Source: Alistipes_A hominis
GTDB taxonomy: Bacteria; Bacteroidota; Bacteroidia; Bacteroidales; Rikenellaceae
Direction of reading: 5' to 3'
Length of the DNA: 64,000 bases
Assembly: GCF_014288115.1 (NCBI RefSeq)
Contig: NZ_JACOOK010000002.1
Coordinates: 434,001 to 498,000, forward strand
In this document: in pieces, positions 42,408 through 52,179 of the stretch
Layout of the letters: each line of letters opens with the position of its first letter
Position numbering within the stretch: the first letter of the stretch is position 1
The notes under the pieces: generated by a model
The model's input: only the letters and a program-made list of their open reading frames with translations
What the model was told of the DNA's origin: nothing
Database searches by the model: none
Made by a program: the position numbers and the translations under genes

Positions 42408-43685
42408 TTATCTGGAAAAATCGTAGCGGCCGATCGCTTTCTTATAGGCCGAAATGGCGACCTTTTCGTTGAAATGGGCCGTTACGGCGTTCGTATAAGC
42501 TTGTAACCACGAAAGTTGCGCGGATATGACGTCGAGGATGGTCAGTACCCCCTCGTTGTAGCTGAACGTGTTCAGCGACAGGTTCTCGCGTGCGACGTCG
42601 AGGTTTGAGCGGGCGGTCGCGATCTGCAAATTCGCTTCGGTGATGTTTGTCCATGCGTTCGAGATCGCTACCGAAAGGTTGTCCGCGACGGCGGCCTGCG
42701 CATACTGCGACGAGCGGAGCGTCGCTTCGGCCGCATGGACCGTGTGACGCCGTTCGTTCCAGTGGAAAATCGGGATGTTCAGCCGTAGGAATGCCAGCCC
42801 GTCGATCCGGGTCTGTCCGTGATAGTTCGGCGACGGGGTGTTCCAAATGCCCTGCACGCCGGCCGAGAGCTGCGGGTTGAACCGCGAAGCCGCCAGTCTG
42901 ACGTTGTACCGTTGTAGGTCGATTTGTTTGCCGGCGATCAGGTAGGACGGGTGCGACGGGACGGCCTCTTCCGGGGCTATCTCCTGCAACGGCGGAACGG
43001 ATTGCGTGATCGAGTCGGCCGCATGGCGGGGCGCGTCGGGTTTTTCTCCCATCAGGATGTTGAAATTGTGCAGCGAAATACGGTAGGCGTTTTCGATCTG
43101 TATACGGCTGAATTCAGCTTCCTGCAATCGGGTCTGAATCATCAGCAGGTCGTTGCGGGCTACGTAGCCGTCGTCGAAACGCGTCTGCACTACGTTGAAC
43201 ATTTCGCGGACGATCGCTTCGTAGCGGGTCGTGATGTCCAGCAGCGCTTTGTTCGAAGCCAGATTCCAGTAGTTGTATTCGGCCAGGTAGGCGACGTCCA
43301 GCTCCGATTGCTGTTCCTGCAACCGGAACAGATCTTGATTCACCTGCGCCTGTCGGTAACTATCGCGGACGCTTCCTCCGACGTAAATTTGCTGTACCAG
43401 AGCCGGCTGCAACGAAAACGAATAGGGTTTCAGCAGCCGGTCGCTCTGAAAACGTTTTCGGAAGTTGATCGAAAAGTCGCCGTCGGCGCTGAGTTGAGGC
43501 AGGAAACCGGTGTAGCTGCCCCGGACGGCGGCCTCTGCGGCGCGGGTCTGCTCGGCGGCCTGTTTCAGCGTGTAGCTGTATTGCAGGACGCGGAGTCGGT
43601 AGTCGTCGAGCGAGAGCGTGTCCTGGGCGGCGGCGGAGCCGGATACGGCTGCGATCAGTAATAGGTATATGAATTTCGTACGCAT
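42408..43685 (-). CDS. TolC-family outer-membrane efflux channel
   Basis: A 425-residue exported protein (signal peptide 1-21, ending GSAAAQ) with the internally duplicated outer-membrane efflux protein (OEP) fold. Long helices are rich in Ala, Gln, Leu and Asn, with two conserved beta hairpins; an example is FSLQPALVQQIYVGGSVRDSY near 100-120, and its counterpart LAFLRLNIPIFHWNERRH near 285-305. It forms the outer-membrane duct of a tripartite pump. It is the last gene of the adaptor-pump-channel operon, starting 13 bp after the RND pump stop. Confidence 0.92.
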   Translation of the reverse strand: MRTKFIYLLLIAAVSGSAAAQDTLSLDDYRLRVLQYSYTLKQAAEQTRAAEAAVRGSYTGFLPQLSADGDFSINFRKRFQSDRLLKPYSFSLQPALVQQIYVGGSVRDSYRQAQVNQDLFRLQEQQSELDVAYLAEYNYWNLASNKALLDITTRYEAIVREMFNVVQTRFDDGYVARNDLLMIQTRLQEAEFSRIQIENAYRISLHNFNILMGEKPDAPRHAADSITQSVPPLQEIAPEEAVPSHPSYLIAGKQIDLQRYNVRLAASRFNPQLSAGVQGIWNTPSPNYHGQTRIDGLAFLRLNIPIFHWNERRHTVHAAEATLRSSQYAQAAVADNLSVAISNAWTNITEANLQIATARSNLDVARENLSLNTFSYNEGVLTILDVISAQLSWLQAYTNAVTAHFNEKVAISAYKKAIGRYDFSR

Positions 43686-43698
43686 TGCGGGGTTTGTT

Positions 43699-46600
43699 TT
43701 AAGGGTTTGCAGGCGCCGGTTTACGGATTCCGAAAAACAGGCAGTAAGCGACGGGCAGTACCAGAATAGTCAGCAGCGAAGCGACCAGCAGTCCGCCCAT
43801 GATCGTGGCGGCCATGCCGCCGAACATCGAATCGAACAGCAGCGGCAGCATACCGAGGATCGTGGTGCCGGAGGCCATCATGACCGGGACGATTCTCGAT
43901 CGGGTCGCCGACAGAACGGCGTCGTAGGGGCTTTTGCCGACTGCCGTTTCGGCGCCGATCTGGTCGACCAGTACGATGGCGTTCTTGATGTTCATGCCGA
44001 CGAGTCCCAACAGGCCGAGCATCGCGAAAAAGTCGAACTGTTTGCCGGTAGCCAACAGGCCGACGACGACGCCAATGAAAATCATCGGCACCATCAGCAC
44101 GATGACGACCGGTTTTTTGTAGGTACGGAACAGCAGCAGCAGCGTGATGAATATCAGTATGAACGTGAGCGGCATGTTGGCGGCCAGCGCAGCGTTCGAC
44201 TCCTGTTGTCCCTGTTCTTCGCCGAAGATCTTCAGGTCGTAGCCTTCGGGCAGCGCGATCCGCGACCGCACTTGTTCGAGCACCTTGCCGAAAGCCGCTT
44301 TCGTATTGGCTCCGCGTACCGGGTCGCACTGGGCCATCATCACCCGTTCGCGGTTGTAGCGCTTGATCGTGCCGTAACGGAATCCGAAATCAAAACGGTC
44401 GACGACCTGCTCGAGCGGATAGACATTGCCTTTCGGCGAGTAGATCGGCACCGATCGCAGGTTATTCAGGTTGAAATCGGCCCGGTCGTCGTCGACCAGC
44501 AGAATCGGCATGAACTGATCCTTATGACGGTACTCGCCGAGTTGGTAGCCCGAGGTGGCGATGGTCATCTGCTGGGCTGCCGCGAGTCGCGTGATGCCGA
44601 GCCGGGGCCCTTTTTCCTGCGAATAAACGGGTTCCCAGACCGGGATCGGGTTGCCCCAACTGCTGCGGATGTCGGTGACTTCCGGGATCTCGCGCATCAA
44701 CCTTTCGGTCTGTTCGGTCAGCGCGGCGAGCGTGTCGATGTCGGGACCGATGAATCCGATTTCGATGGCCGCTTCGACCGCAGGCGACAGTTTGAACAGC
44801 GACGAGCGTACCAGCAGGTCGGGGAAATTGGCGCGGGCATAGGCGTTGAAACGCTCCTCCACCGCCGCCGTCGAGTCTTTCGCGGTCAATTCCACCAGCA
44901 GGTTGCCGAAATTGGGTTTCGGGCCGAACGAAGTGCTGGCCAGGTAGTACCGCGGAGGAGAACTGCCCATCGTCGCCGAGACGTTCTTAACGGACGGTTG
45001 CCGTAACAACCACTCTTCGAGCCGCATTATGTTCCGTTCCATATCCCGGATATTGTAGCCGTCGGGCAGGAAACAGTCGGCCCGAAAATAGGGCTTGTCG
45101 AGGTTCGGGAAAAAATTTTGCGGCATGGCTCCCATGACCAGCAGCGACCCGGCGAACAGCGCGACCATGATCCCCGCGACCCACCAGCGCCGGCGGATCA
45201 GCCGTTCGAGCAACTGGTCGAACAGGCGGTAGAATTTCCGGTCGTAAGGGTCTCGCGGAGCCGCCTGCGTTTGTTCTTTCAGAATGTAGCTGCCGAATAG
45301 CGGGGTTTGGCTCAGCGCGAGCATCCAGCTCAGCAACAGCGAAATGGCTACGACGACGAACAGCGGTTTGACGATCTCGGCGACCGCCGACGGGGCCAGG
45401 TACAGCGGCAGGAACGAGCAGATCGCAATGAACGTGGCTCCGAGCAGGCCCCATTGCGGTCCGGTGGCTCCGTCGATCAGCGCCTGCCGTCGTCGCGCGC
45501 CGCGCAGGATCGCGTTTTGCGCGTTGTCGGTTACGACGATCGCGTTATCGACCAGCATTCCCATCGCGATGATGAATCCGGCCAGCGAAGTACGGTTCAG
45601 GCCGACGCCGAGAAACTGCATGATCAGCAGCGTGCCGCCGATGGCGAAGATCAGCGAACTGCCGATCAATATGCCGGCGCGCAGACCCATGATCAGCATG
45701 ATCAGTACGATTACGATCGAAATCGATTCGATCAGGTTGACGATGAAGGTATTGTTGGCTTCCCGAGCGATCTGGTTTTCCGGATAGAGCGTCTGTAGCG
45801 TGATGCCGATCGGTATCTGCGGGTTCAGCTCGGCCAGTTTCCGTTCGATCAGCGCGCCGGTTTTGACGACGTCTTTTTCCGGGTCGGTCGAAACGCCGAT
45901 CCCGATGGCCCGCCGGCCGTTGACGCGCATCAGTGTGCCTGGCGGTTCGGCATAGCCCGCTTCGATCCGGGCGATGTCGCCCAGGCGCACCTGAAGACCC
46001 TGGGTCGAGGTCAGAATCTGGTTGCGGATGTCGTCGAGGTTCTTATAAGTTCCCGTTTCGATGATCTTGATCTGCATCTGGCCGGCCATTTTTTCGCCGC
46101 TGCCGACCAGCGTGTTCTGCCCGCTGAGGATGCGGATTACTTCGTCGGGCGTGATGAACAGGTTGCCGAGGGCCGACATGCTGAGGTAGACGTTCACCAC
46201 CCCGTTCTGTTCGCCGAACAGCGTGACTTTCTGCACGCCGGGCACCGTCACCAGTTCGGTCTTGATTCGCTGCGCCCAGTCGCGCATCTCTTCGTAGGTA
46301 AATCCTTCGTCGGCCGAGAGTCCGTAATAGATGCCGAAGACGTCGCCGAAATCGTCGCTGACCGAGATGTTCGACGCCCCGTCGGGCAGCGCGGGCTGCA
46401 CGTTCATGATTTTGCGGCGCAGTTCGTCCCACATCTGCGGCATCTCGCCGGCCGGCGTCGAGGGTTGCAGTTCGATCATGATTTTCGACATGCCGTACCA
46501 CGACTCGGACGTGATCTTGTAGACGCGGCGCATCGACTGGATTTCGCGTTCGATCGGTTCGGTGATCAATTGTTCGACCTCTTCGGGCGTCGCTCCGGGA

Positions 46601-46752
46601 TAGCGGGTGACGATCGCCGCGCTTTTAATGACGAATGGCGAGTCCTCCTTTTTGCCCAGTTGCGTGAAAGCGACAATGCCGCCGACGAGCAGTATGGCCA
46701 GGAAAAAAAAGATAACCTTGCGGTTGTCGAGCGAGTAGCGGGGTAGATTCAT
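43699..46752 (-). CDS. RND efflux pump permease
   Basis: A 1017-residue inner-membrane proton antiporter of the AcrB/RND family with 12 helices and two large periplasmic loops. The TM4 proton-relay region reads GMLVDNAIVVTDNAQN with a single Asp (D402) where AcrB has an Asp pair, a form common in other RND groups. The porter domain contains YPGATPEEVEQLITEPIE (about residue 49-66), which is conserved in the family. The C-terminal repeat contains GMNIKNAIVLVDQ. Substrates could be drugs, bile salts or other amphiphiles and cannot be told from sequence. Seven bases separate it from the upstream adaptor gene. Confidence 0.95.
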   Translation of the reverse strand: MNLPRYSLDNRKVIFFFLAILLVGGIVAFTQLGKKEDSPFVIKSAAIVTRYPGATPEEVEQLITEPIEREIQSMRRVYKITSESWYGMSKIMIELQPSTPAGEMPQMWDELRRKIMNVQPALPDGASNISVSDDFGDVFGIYYGLSADEGFTYEEMRDWAQRIKTELVTVPGVQKVTLFGEQNGVVNVYLSMSALGNLFITPDEVIRILSGQNTLVGSGEKMAGQMQIKIIETGTYKNLDDIRNQILTSTQGLQVRLGDIARIEAGYAEPPGTLMRVNGRRAIGIGVSTDPEKDVVKTGALIERKLAELNPQIPIGITLQTLYPENQIAREANNTFIVNLIESISIVIVLIMLIMGLRAGILIGSSLIFAIGGTLLIMQFLGVGLNRTSLAGFIIAMGMLVDNAIVVTDNAQNAILRGARRRQALIDGATGPQWGLLGATFIAICSFLPLYLAPSAVAEIVKPLFVVVAISLLLSWMLALSQTPLFGSYILKEQTQAAPRDPYDRKFYRLFDQLLERLIRRRWWVAGIMVALFAGSLLVMGAMPQNFFPNLDKPYFRADCFLPDGYNIRDMERNIMRLEEWLLRQPSVKNVSATMGSSPPRYYLASTSFGPKPNFGNLLVELTAKDSTAAVEERFNAYARANFPDLLVRSSLFKLSPAVEAAIEIGFIGPDIDTLAALTEQTERLMREIPEVTDIRSSWGNPIPVWEPVYSQEKGPRLGITRLAAAQQMTIATSGYQLGEYRHKDQFMPILLVDDDRADFNLNNLRSVPIYSPKGNVYPLEQVVDRFDFGFRYGTIKRYNRERVMMAQCDPVRGANTKAAFGKVLEQVRSRIALPEGYDLKIFGEEQGQQESNAALAANMPLTFILIFITLLLLFRTYKKPVVIVLMVPMIFIGVVVGLLATGKQFDFFAMLGLLGLVGMNIKNAIVLVDQIGAETAVGKSPYDAVLSATRSRIVPVMMASGTTILGMLPLLFDSMFGGMAATIMGGLLVASLLTILVLPVAYCLFFGIRKPAPANP

Positions 46753-46759
46753 GGTCCGG

Positions 46760-47800
46760 TTATTTGATGATTTTTACCGTTTCGTTCGGATTGATCCGGT
46801 AGATGCCCGCCGTGACGACCGTGTCGCCGGGCAGCAATCCGCTCTCGACGGCGATCATGTCGCTGCCGATCGGCTCGCCGAGTTCGACCCGGTTCAGCCG
46901 GGTGCGGCGTTCGCGGTCTATCGTCCAGACGTAGTTGCTGTCGTTGCGTTCGAATACGGCGGTCAGCGGTACGGCCGTCAGGCCGGGGCGGTCGGGATTG
47001 TTCACCCGCAGGTTGATCATGCACGACATGCCGGGAGCGATGTCGTATTTTTTCAGGTTCTCTCCCTCGAGCGTCAACGTGACGGAGATGCCGGTCGCCT
47101 GCGTCGAGGTCTGCACGTATTCTTTCAGCCGCGCGCCGAACGTGACGCCCGGGTAATTGTCGAATTTTACCGAGAACCGGATGCCGGGGATCTTCAATGT
47201 CTGCAATCCGCTCTCCGGCATCGTGAACATGACGCTCTCGGTGATCGGGTTTACCAGCCGCACGACCGGTTCGCCGGCCATCACCTGCTGGTAGTTGTCT
47301 ACGTACTTCTTTTCGACGGCCCCTGCGAACGGCGCGCGCAGTCGGGTATCCGCGAGGGTCGTTTGAGAATTCTCGTAAGCGGATTTCGCACGGACGTAGG
47401 CGGCGTCGGCCATTTCGTAGTCCTGGCGGGAGATCGCCTGCTTCTCGAGCAGCCGTTTGTTTCGCTCCATTTGCGACCGGGCGGTCAGGTAGGTGGCTTT
47501 GTCGGCCTCCATTTGCAGCGAATACTCGCGCGGGTTGATCTCGGCGATTACATCCCCTTTTTTGACGCTCTGGCCGGTGATGACGTTCATCTTTAGGATC
47601 TGTCCCGAGATCCGGAAAGCCAGGTTCGAAATATCGTCGGCTACGGACATGCCGGCGAAGTCCTTGTCGACCGAGCCGAGCGGTTGGGTGGCGTATACTT
47701 TTACCGGGCGGATCTCTTGTTGCGCGGGTTGTGTCCCGGAATGGCCGCAGCTTTGCAGCGACACCAGGATGCCGGCGGTGAAAATGAGTTTGGCATTCAT
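46760..47800 (-). CDS. RND periplasmic adaptor (membrane fusion protein)
   Basis: A 346-residue adaptor lipoprotein (lipobox LQSC, Cys 18). The order is a short beta-barrel strand, the lipoyl half-motif GQSVKKGDVIAEINPREY (about 77-95), a helical hairpin (about 95-145), and the second lipoyl half TLADTRLRAPFAGAVEKKYVDNY (about 145-170). Beta-barrel and membrane-proximal domains follow, with the final GDTVVTAGIYRI. It joins the RND pump to the TolC-like channel. It is first in the operon; no clear -7 box is visible, but a small CCGTCC / GGACGG hairpin lies in the leader near 47848-47865. Confidence 0.92.
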   Translation of the reverse strand: MNAKLIFTAGILVSLQSCGHSGTQPAQQEIRPVKVYATQPLGSVDKDFAGMSVADDISNLAFRISGQILKMNVITGQSVKKGDVIAEINPREYSLQMEADKATYLTARSQMERNKRLLEKQAISRQDYEMADAAYVRAKSAYENSQTTLADTRLRAPFAGAVEKKYVDNYQQVMAGEPVVRLVNPITESVMFTMPESGLQTLKIPGIRFSVKFDNYPGVTFGARLKEYVQTSTQATGISVTLTLEGENLKKYDIAPGMSCMINLRVNNPDRPGLTAVPLTAVFERNDSNYVWTIDRERRTRLNRVELGEPIGSDMIAVESGLLPGDTVVTAGIYRINPNETVKIIK

Positions 47801-47869
47801 AAGCGATAGTCTGATATGGCTGACCTTCAGCTAAAATCATGCCATGCCGTCCGGCGGCGGACGGTTATG

Positions 47870-47905
47870 AAAAGAATGTCCGCGGTTTTCGGGCCGCGGA
47901 CATTC
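47870..47905 (-). terminator. Terminator of the DoxX/MauE-type gene
   Basis: On the minus strand GAATGTCCGCGG / CCGCGGACATTC with an eight-base loop is followed by TTTTCAT. It separates this gene from the efflux operon. Confidence 0.78.
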
Positions 47906-47926
47906 CGGATCGACTTTCGAAAAAAA

Positions 47927-49174
47927 TTATTCTTTGACGCGTCGTGACGTATAGGCGACGTAAATGAACGCCAAGGCGGCTGCAAGGAGGCCCAGCGGCC
48001 AGATGCGGTTGTTGCGGTCGCGCCGTTCGGTGACCGTTTCGAGCGGCGTCCGGCCGTCGTAATCCCGTTCGAAATTCGGGATGTCGCGGCAGTTCCATTT
48101 GCCGAGGATCGTCCCCTCTTTCAGTAGTACGAGTCCCGCCCGGGCGCGGATCAGCATTTTCAGCGTCGTGCCGTCCATGTTGTAAACCGGGATACGACTG
48201 TCGCCGAAAGTTATTTTCCCGTCTTCGGGTAACGCAGAAGCGGTGACGCATACGACCGGGTAGTTGTATTTCACGGCATAGCGCACGGTTTGTTCGATTT
48301 GCCGGCTGCATATCGAAGACAACGGCCGGTCGATCGGGTTCAGCGCGATCAGGAAAACTTCGCGGGTCGAAGCCAGCAGCGTCGGCGCATAATTCTCGTC
48401 GGCGTTGAAAACGGAAAAGTCCTGGATTTCGCTTCGCCGCTTGCGGTTGTTTTCTACGATTCGGGTGTCGACGTATTCCCAGCGCAGCGTGTCGTACCAG
48501 GTCGTATCGGCAAGGTCGAATTCGCGTTGCTGTCCGGTCGTGCGGTCCTTGTAGATCAGCGTTGTCTGCGTATCGTTGCCGTAACCTTCCAGCTGCGACG
48601 GAATGTTCACGCCGATGCGGAACGGCAAAAAGTCGATCGGAGGCAGGTGGCGCAGGCTGTACAGTCCGATCCCGGACGACAGCAGCCCGAAGAAAAAGAT
48701 CATGCTCCATTCGACTGTCGAGGCGTAACGGTTGTGCTGTCTGAAAGGCTGTTTCCAAGCCGTGCGCCACAGGACGACGGTAAACAGCAGCAGGATTACG
48801 TTTTTGAAAAAGGTCTGCCAGTTGGTCAGTTTGACGAAGTCGCCGAAACAGCCGCAGTCGGCCACCGGGTTCCACAGGGCGAGCACGAAAGTCAGCAGCG
48901 TGAAGAATCCGAGCAGGATCGTCAACAGTGTCGTGACGCTCTTTTCCCGGATACGGAACAGCAGGCAGAATCCCAGCAGCATTTCCGAGGCGGACAGCAG
49001 GATCGAAAAGGCGTATTCGGCTCCGGACAGCCAACCCATTCCGAAGGCGTTGAAATATTCTCCGAACTTGATGGCCGTGCCCCAAGGATCGACGGCTTTG
49101 ACAAACCCCGAAAAAATAAATACTCCTGCAACGATCCATCGCAGCAGTCCGGTCAGGAAAGTATGTTTTTTCAT
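47927..49174 (-). CDS. DoxX/MauE-type membrane protein with thioredoxin-like domain
   Basis: A 415-residue protein. Residues 1-170 have four to five membrane helices with the MauE/DoxX features FSGFVKAVDPWG (21-32) and the conserved DCGCFGDF (106-113). Residues about 190-375 look like a periplasmic thioredoxin-like domain ending with AGLVLLKEGTILGKW, but I see no CXXC in it. A final helix lies near 390-407. MauE-type proteins carry electrons or help disulfide formation in partner proteins, so the DCGC pair may be redox-active. It is monocistronic, diverging from the short ORF remnant. The function of the fused form is unknown. Confidence 0.75.
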   Translation of the reverse strand: MKKHTFLTGLLRWIVAGVFIFSGFVKAVDPWGTAIKFGEYFNAFGMGWLSGAEYAFSILLSASEMLLGFCLLFRIREKSVTTLLTILLGFFTLLTFVLALWNPVADCGCFGDFVKLTNWQTFFKNVILLLFTVVLWRTAWKQPFRQHNRYASTVEWSMIFFFGLLSSGIGLYSLRHLPPIDFLPFRIGVNIPSQLEGYGNDTQTTLIYKDRTTGQQREFDLADTTWYDTLRWEYVDTRIVENNRKRRSEIQDFSVFNADENYAPTLLASTREVFLIALNPIDRPLSSICSRQIEQTVRYAVKYNYPVVCVTASALPEDGKITFGDSRIPVYNMDGTTLKMLIRARAGLVLLKEGTILGKWNCRDIPNFERDYDGRTPLETVTERRDRNNRIWPLGLLAAALAFIYVAYTSRRVKE

Positions 49175-49245
49175 GGCGTTTGTGATTGGTTAGTTGACAA
49201 ATGTATGTTTTTTAACGGTGATATGCAATTTTATACCCTTTTTCC

Positions 49246-49253
49246 TAATTTTG
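49246..49253 (+). promoter_or_regulatory. -7 box upstream of the broken ORF
   Basis: TAATTTTG matches TAnnTTTG, 42 bp before the ATG at 49295. Confidence 0.4.
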
Positions 49254-49294
49254 CGGAAAGGGCCGGAATTGCCGGCCGGACTAAACGGAAGCGT

Positions 49295-49565
49295 ATGGAA
49301 AACAGGGTGGATCGGATATTGAAAAGGGTCGTTCGCTTCTGCCGACGCGCAGTGGATCGTCGACGTGGTCGGTTCGCACCACAATGTGCAAAAAACCATT
49401 GAATTGGGCTTCGAAACGTTGTTCGAAGCCGATCTGATCGTCGACCTGTTCGAAGGATATTATCCGGCAGAAGAAGCGGGCGCCTGTTACCGCAATGGGG
49501 TGCGGATCGCTTCCGGAAAATCGTGGTTCGCACGCCTGTTTCCCGGGTGCGCCGGGGTCGGATAG
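49295..49565 (+). pseudogene. Short frameshifted gene remnant, family not recognised
   Basis: From ATG 49295 the frame reads MENRVDRILKRVV and then a basic, unlikely sequence to a stop at about 49402. A second frame opens after a TGA at 49320 and reads FASADAQWIVDVVGSHHNVQ then KTIELGFETLFEADLIVDL and a tail to the stop at about 49565. The second part has natural protein composition, while the first part gives a plausible start. Joining them needs one frameshift near 49325-49340. So this is either a pseudogene of about 90 residues or a functional ORF whose real start (GTG at 49365) gives 66 residues. The product is unknown. The -7 box upstream favours a once-expressed gene. Confidence 0.4.
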
Positions 49566-49586
49566 CTTGCCCTTCTGCGTCCCGGT

Positions 49587-52160
49587 CTATTTCGTTGTGT
49601 GCCTGCGGCGGGAACTCAGCGCGCGGGTCAACTCGCCGCCCCACATCACCAGCGAAGTGGCTCCGATGATAGTCAGCCAGTCGCAGCCGGAGAGCGGAAC
49701 CGTGCGGAAGACGTTTCCGCCCCAGGTTACGATGATGAATTGACCGGCCAAGATTAGCAGCAGCACGCCGAAAAACGGGGCGCAGCCCCCGACCGCTTTC
49801 CAGATCGGGGTGGTTGTGCCGAATCCCTTCGCGTTGAACATGTTCCAGAATTGCAGCATGACGAATACCGTGAAGAATGCGGAGAGCTCGTAGATCGTGA
49901 TTGCCGATCCGAAGTAGTACAGTATGCCGAGCAGTACGGCGACGAAAAGCAGTCCGACGCCGACGATCGAGCGCATCATCGGGCGCGAAATGATGAAGTC
50001 GCTGTTTTTGCGCGGTTTTTCGCGCATCACGCTGCGGCTCGGCGGCAGCGAAGCGAGCGCCAGCGCCGCGAAAGTGTCCATGATCAGGTTGACCCACAGC
50101 ATTTGCGTGACGGTCAGCGGCAATTCGCTGCCGAAAATCGAGCCGAACAGTACGATGATGATCGCCACGAAGTTGATCGTCAGTTGGAACAGTACGAACC
50201 GCTGGATGTTGCGGTACAGCGAGCGGCCCCACATCACGGCCGTGGCGATGCTGCTGAACGAGTCGTCGAGCAGCGTGATGTCGCTGGCTTCTTTGGCTAC
50301 GGAGGTTCCGGTACCCATCGACAGTCCGACCTGCGCGAAATTCAGCGCCGGCGCGTCGTTCGTGCCATCGCCGGTGACGGCCACCACTTCCCCTTTTTGT
50401 TGCAGCAGTCTTACGAGCCGCTGTTTGTCCAGCGGCCGCGCGCGCGACATGATCTTCAACGACTGTACCCGTTCGAGCAGTTCCTCGTCGCTCAGCGCGG
50501 CGAATTCGGAGCCGGAGATGTGGTTGCGGTCGGTGTCTTCCGCCGTCCACAGGCCGATCTGTCGACCGATCTCTTTGGCCGTCGCCGGGGTGTCGCCGGT
50601 AACGATTTTCACGTCGATACCTGCGGACAAGCACTCTGCCACAGCGGCCGGCACGTCGTCGCGTACCGGGTCGGAGATGGCGGCGATCCCGATGAAATGC
50701 AGCGGGCAGCGTTCGAGCGCTTCGTCGCAGGTATCCACGCCGTCGCATACGGCGTAAGCGAATCCGAGCGTCCGCATCGCCATGTTCTGGTAGGCGGACA
50801 GTTGCTTTTCCACTTCGGCTTTCGCCCCGAAACCGGCGCACTTGGCCAGGATGATTTCGGGAGCGCCTTTTATGTAGAGAATGCGTTTGCCGGAAGCCGA
50901 GTCGACCAGTGTCGCCATGAATTTGCGTTCGGTGGTGAAGGTCATTTGATCGACCGTCTCCGCGGCGTCGCGCAGCGCGGCGTAGTCGGCGCTCCGGTCT
51001 TTGAGCCACAGCAGCAATGCCCCTTCGGTCGGGTTGCCGATCACTTTGCCGTTCGCGTCCAGGAAGGCGGTCGAGTTCGCGGCGATTCCTTCGCGGATCA
51101 GCGGGTCGATCCCGTCCTCGGAGAATTTGGTTTCGTAAACGCGCATTTCATTGCGGGTCAGCGTGCCGGTCTTGTCGGTGCAGATCACCGTGATCGCTCC
51201 CATCGTTTCGCTGGCGTGCATTTTCCGGACGAGGTTATTCGTACGGAGCATCCGCCGCATGTTGACCGCGAGCGACAGCGTGACGCTCATCGGCAATCCT
51301 TCCGGCACGGCCACGACGATCAGCGTGACGGCTACCATGAAGTATTGCAACACTTCGGTTGCGACGGTCAGCCAGTCGGCCGTCAACAAGTCGCCCGTCA
51401 GCATACCTTTGACGATCAGCGCTGCGAACGTGACGATCGCCAGCGAGATGCCGACGCGTCCGATCAGCTTCGACAGGCGTTGCAGTTGCAGGTTCAGCGG
51501 GGTCTCTTCATTGCTCTCGACGGTGGCTTGTTCGGCGACTTTGCCGAATTCGGTGGCGTCCCCTACGGCGGTCACTTGCATGACGCCATGGCCTTCGACC
51601 ACGGTCGTTCCGCGCATGACGTGGTCGGACGGATAAGTCGATTCTTTGTCGAAATGGGCCGGGTCGGTCGTTTTGCCGATCTGCGGTTCCCCGGTCAGCG
51701 TCGATTCGTTGATCTTCAGCGACACGGCTTCCTGCAGAATTCCGTCGGCAGGCACCTCTTCGCCGCTTTCGAGCAGGACGATGTCGCCGACCACGACCTC
51801 TTTTTTCGGGATCTCGGCGACGGCTCCGTCGCGGACGGCTTTCACCGGCGTGTCGTCGTTGGTGCTGTTCAGCACGTCGAATTTCTTCATCGCGTCGTAT
51901 TCGAACCAGAATGCGACGCCGGTAGCCAGGAAGATCGCGCAGAAAATGCCGATCGCTTCGGCGAATTCATTATGTATGAAACCGATCCCGAGCGACAGCA
52001 CGGCTGCCACCAGCAGGATGCGGATGACCGGATCGTTGAATTTTTCGATGAACAGGCGCCACAGCGATTTGCGTTTCGGCGGGGTGAGCAGGTTGGCGCC
52101 GTATTGTTCGCGGCTTCGGATTACTTCGTCCTGCGTGAGTCCTTTCAGGGAATTCGACAT
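49587..52160 (-). CDS. Calcium-type P-type ATPase
   Basis: An 857-residue P2-type cation pump. The phosphorylated Asp is D329 in ICTDKTGTLT. Upstream are the actuator motif TLTGEP and the M4 ion-site segment VVAVPEGLPMSVTLSLAV. Downstream are the nucleotide-domain KGAPE, VTGDTPATAKEIG, and the hinge GDGTNDAPALNFA. Eight to ten helices are predicted, and the PEGLP motif is typical of Ca2+ ATPases of the PMCA/SERCA type. It exports Ca2+ (possibly Mn2+) from the cytoplasm. It starts 19 bp after the rodA stop and so may be the last gene of the cell-shape operon. Confidence 0.92.
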   Translation of the reverse strand: MSNSLKGLTQDEVIRSREQYGANLLTPPKRKSLWRLFIEKFNDPVIRILLVAAVLSLGIGFIHNEFAEAIGIFCAIFLATGVAFWFEYDAMKKFDVLNSTNDDTPVKAVRDGAVAEIPKKEVVVGDIVLLESGEEVPADGILQEAVSLKINESTLTGEPQIGKTTDPAHFDKESTYPSDHVMRGTTVVEGHGVMQVTAVGDATEFGKVAEQATVESNEETPLNLQLQRLSKLIGRVGISLAIVTFAALIVKGMLTGDLLTADWLTVATEVLQYFMVAVTLIVVAVPEGLPMSVTLSLAVNMRRMLRTNNLVRKMHASETMGAITVICTDKTGTLTRNEMRVYETKFSEDGIDPLIREGIAANSTAFLDANGKVIGNPTEGALLLWLKDRSADYAALRDAAETVDQMTFTTERKFMATLVDSASGKRILYIKGAPEIILAKCAGFGAKAEVEKQLSAYQNMAMRTLGFAYAVCDGVDTCDEALERCPLHFIGIAAISDPVRDDVPAAVAECLSAGIDVKIVTGDTPATAKEIGRQIGLWTAEDTDRNHISGSEFAALSDEELLERVQSLKIMSRARPLDKQRLVRLLQQKGEVVAVTGDGTNDAPALNFAQVGLSMGTGTSVAKEASDITLLDDSFSSIATAVMWGRSLYRNIQRFVLFQLTINFVAIIIVLFGSIFGSELPLTVTQMLWVNLIMDTFAALALASLPPSRSVMREKPRKNSDFIISRPMMRSIVGVGLLFVAVLLGILYYFGSAITIYELSAFFTVFVMLQFWNMFNAKGFGTTTPIWKAVGGCAPFFGVLLLILAGQFIIVTWGGNVFRTVPLSGCDWLTIIGATSLVMWGGELTRALSSRRRHTTK

Positions 52161-52179
52161 GGTGTATGGCTGATTAGGG

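Larger units (their letters stand above)
49175..49586. other. 412-bp gap with no intact gene
   Basis: It lies between the DoxX/MauE-type gene and the P-type ATPase gene, whose 3' end faces it. It holds a -7 box (49246-49253) and a broken open frame (49295-49565), annotated separately. There is no terminator hairpin for the ATPase operon that I can support. Confidence 0.5.
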
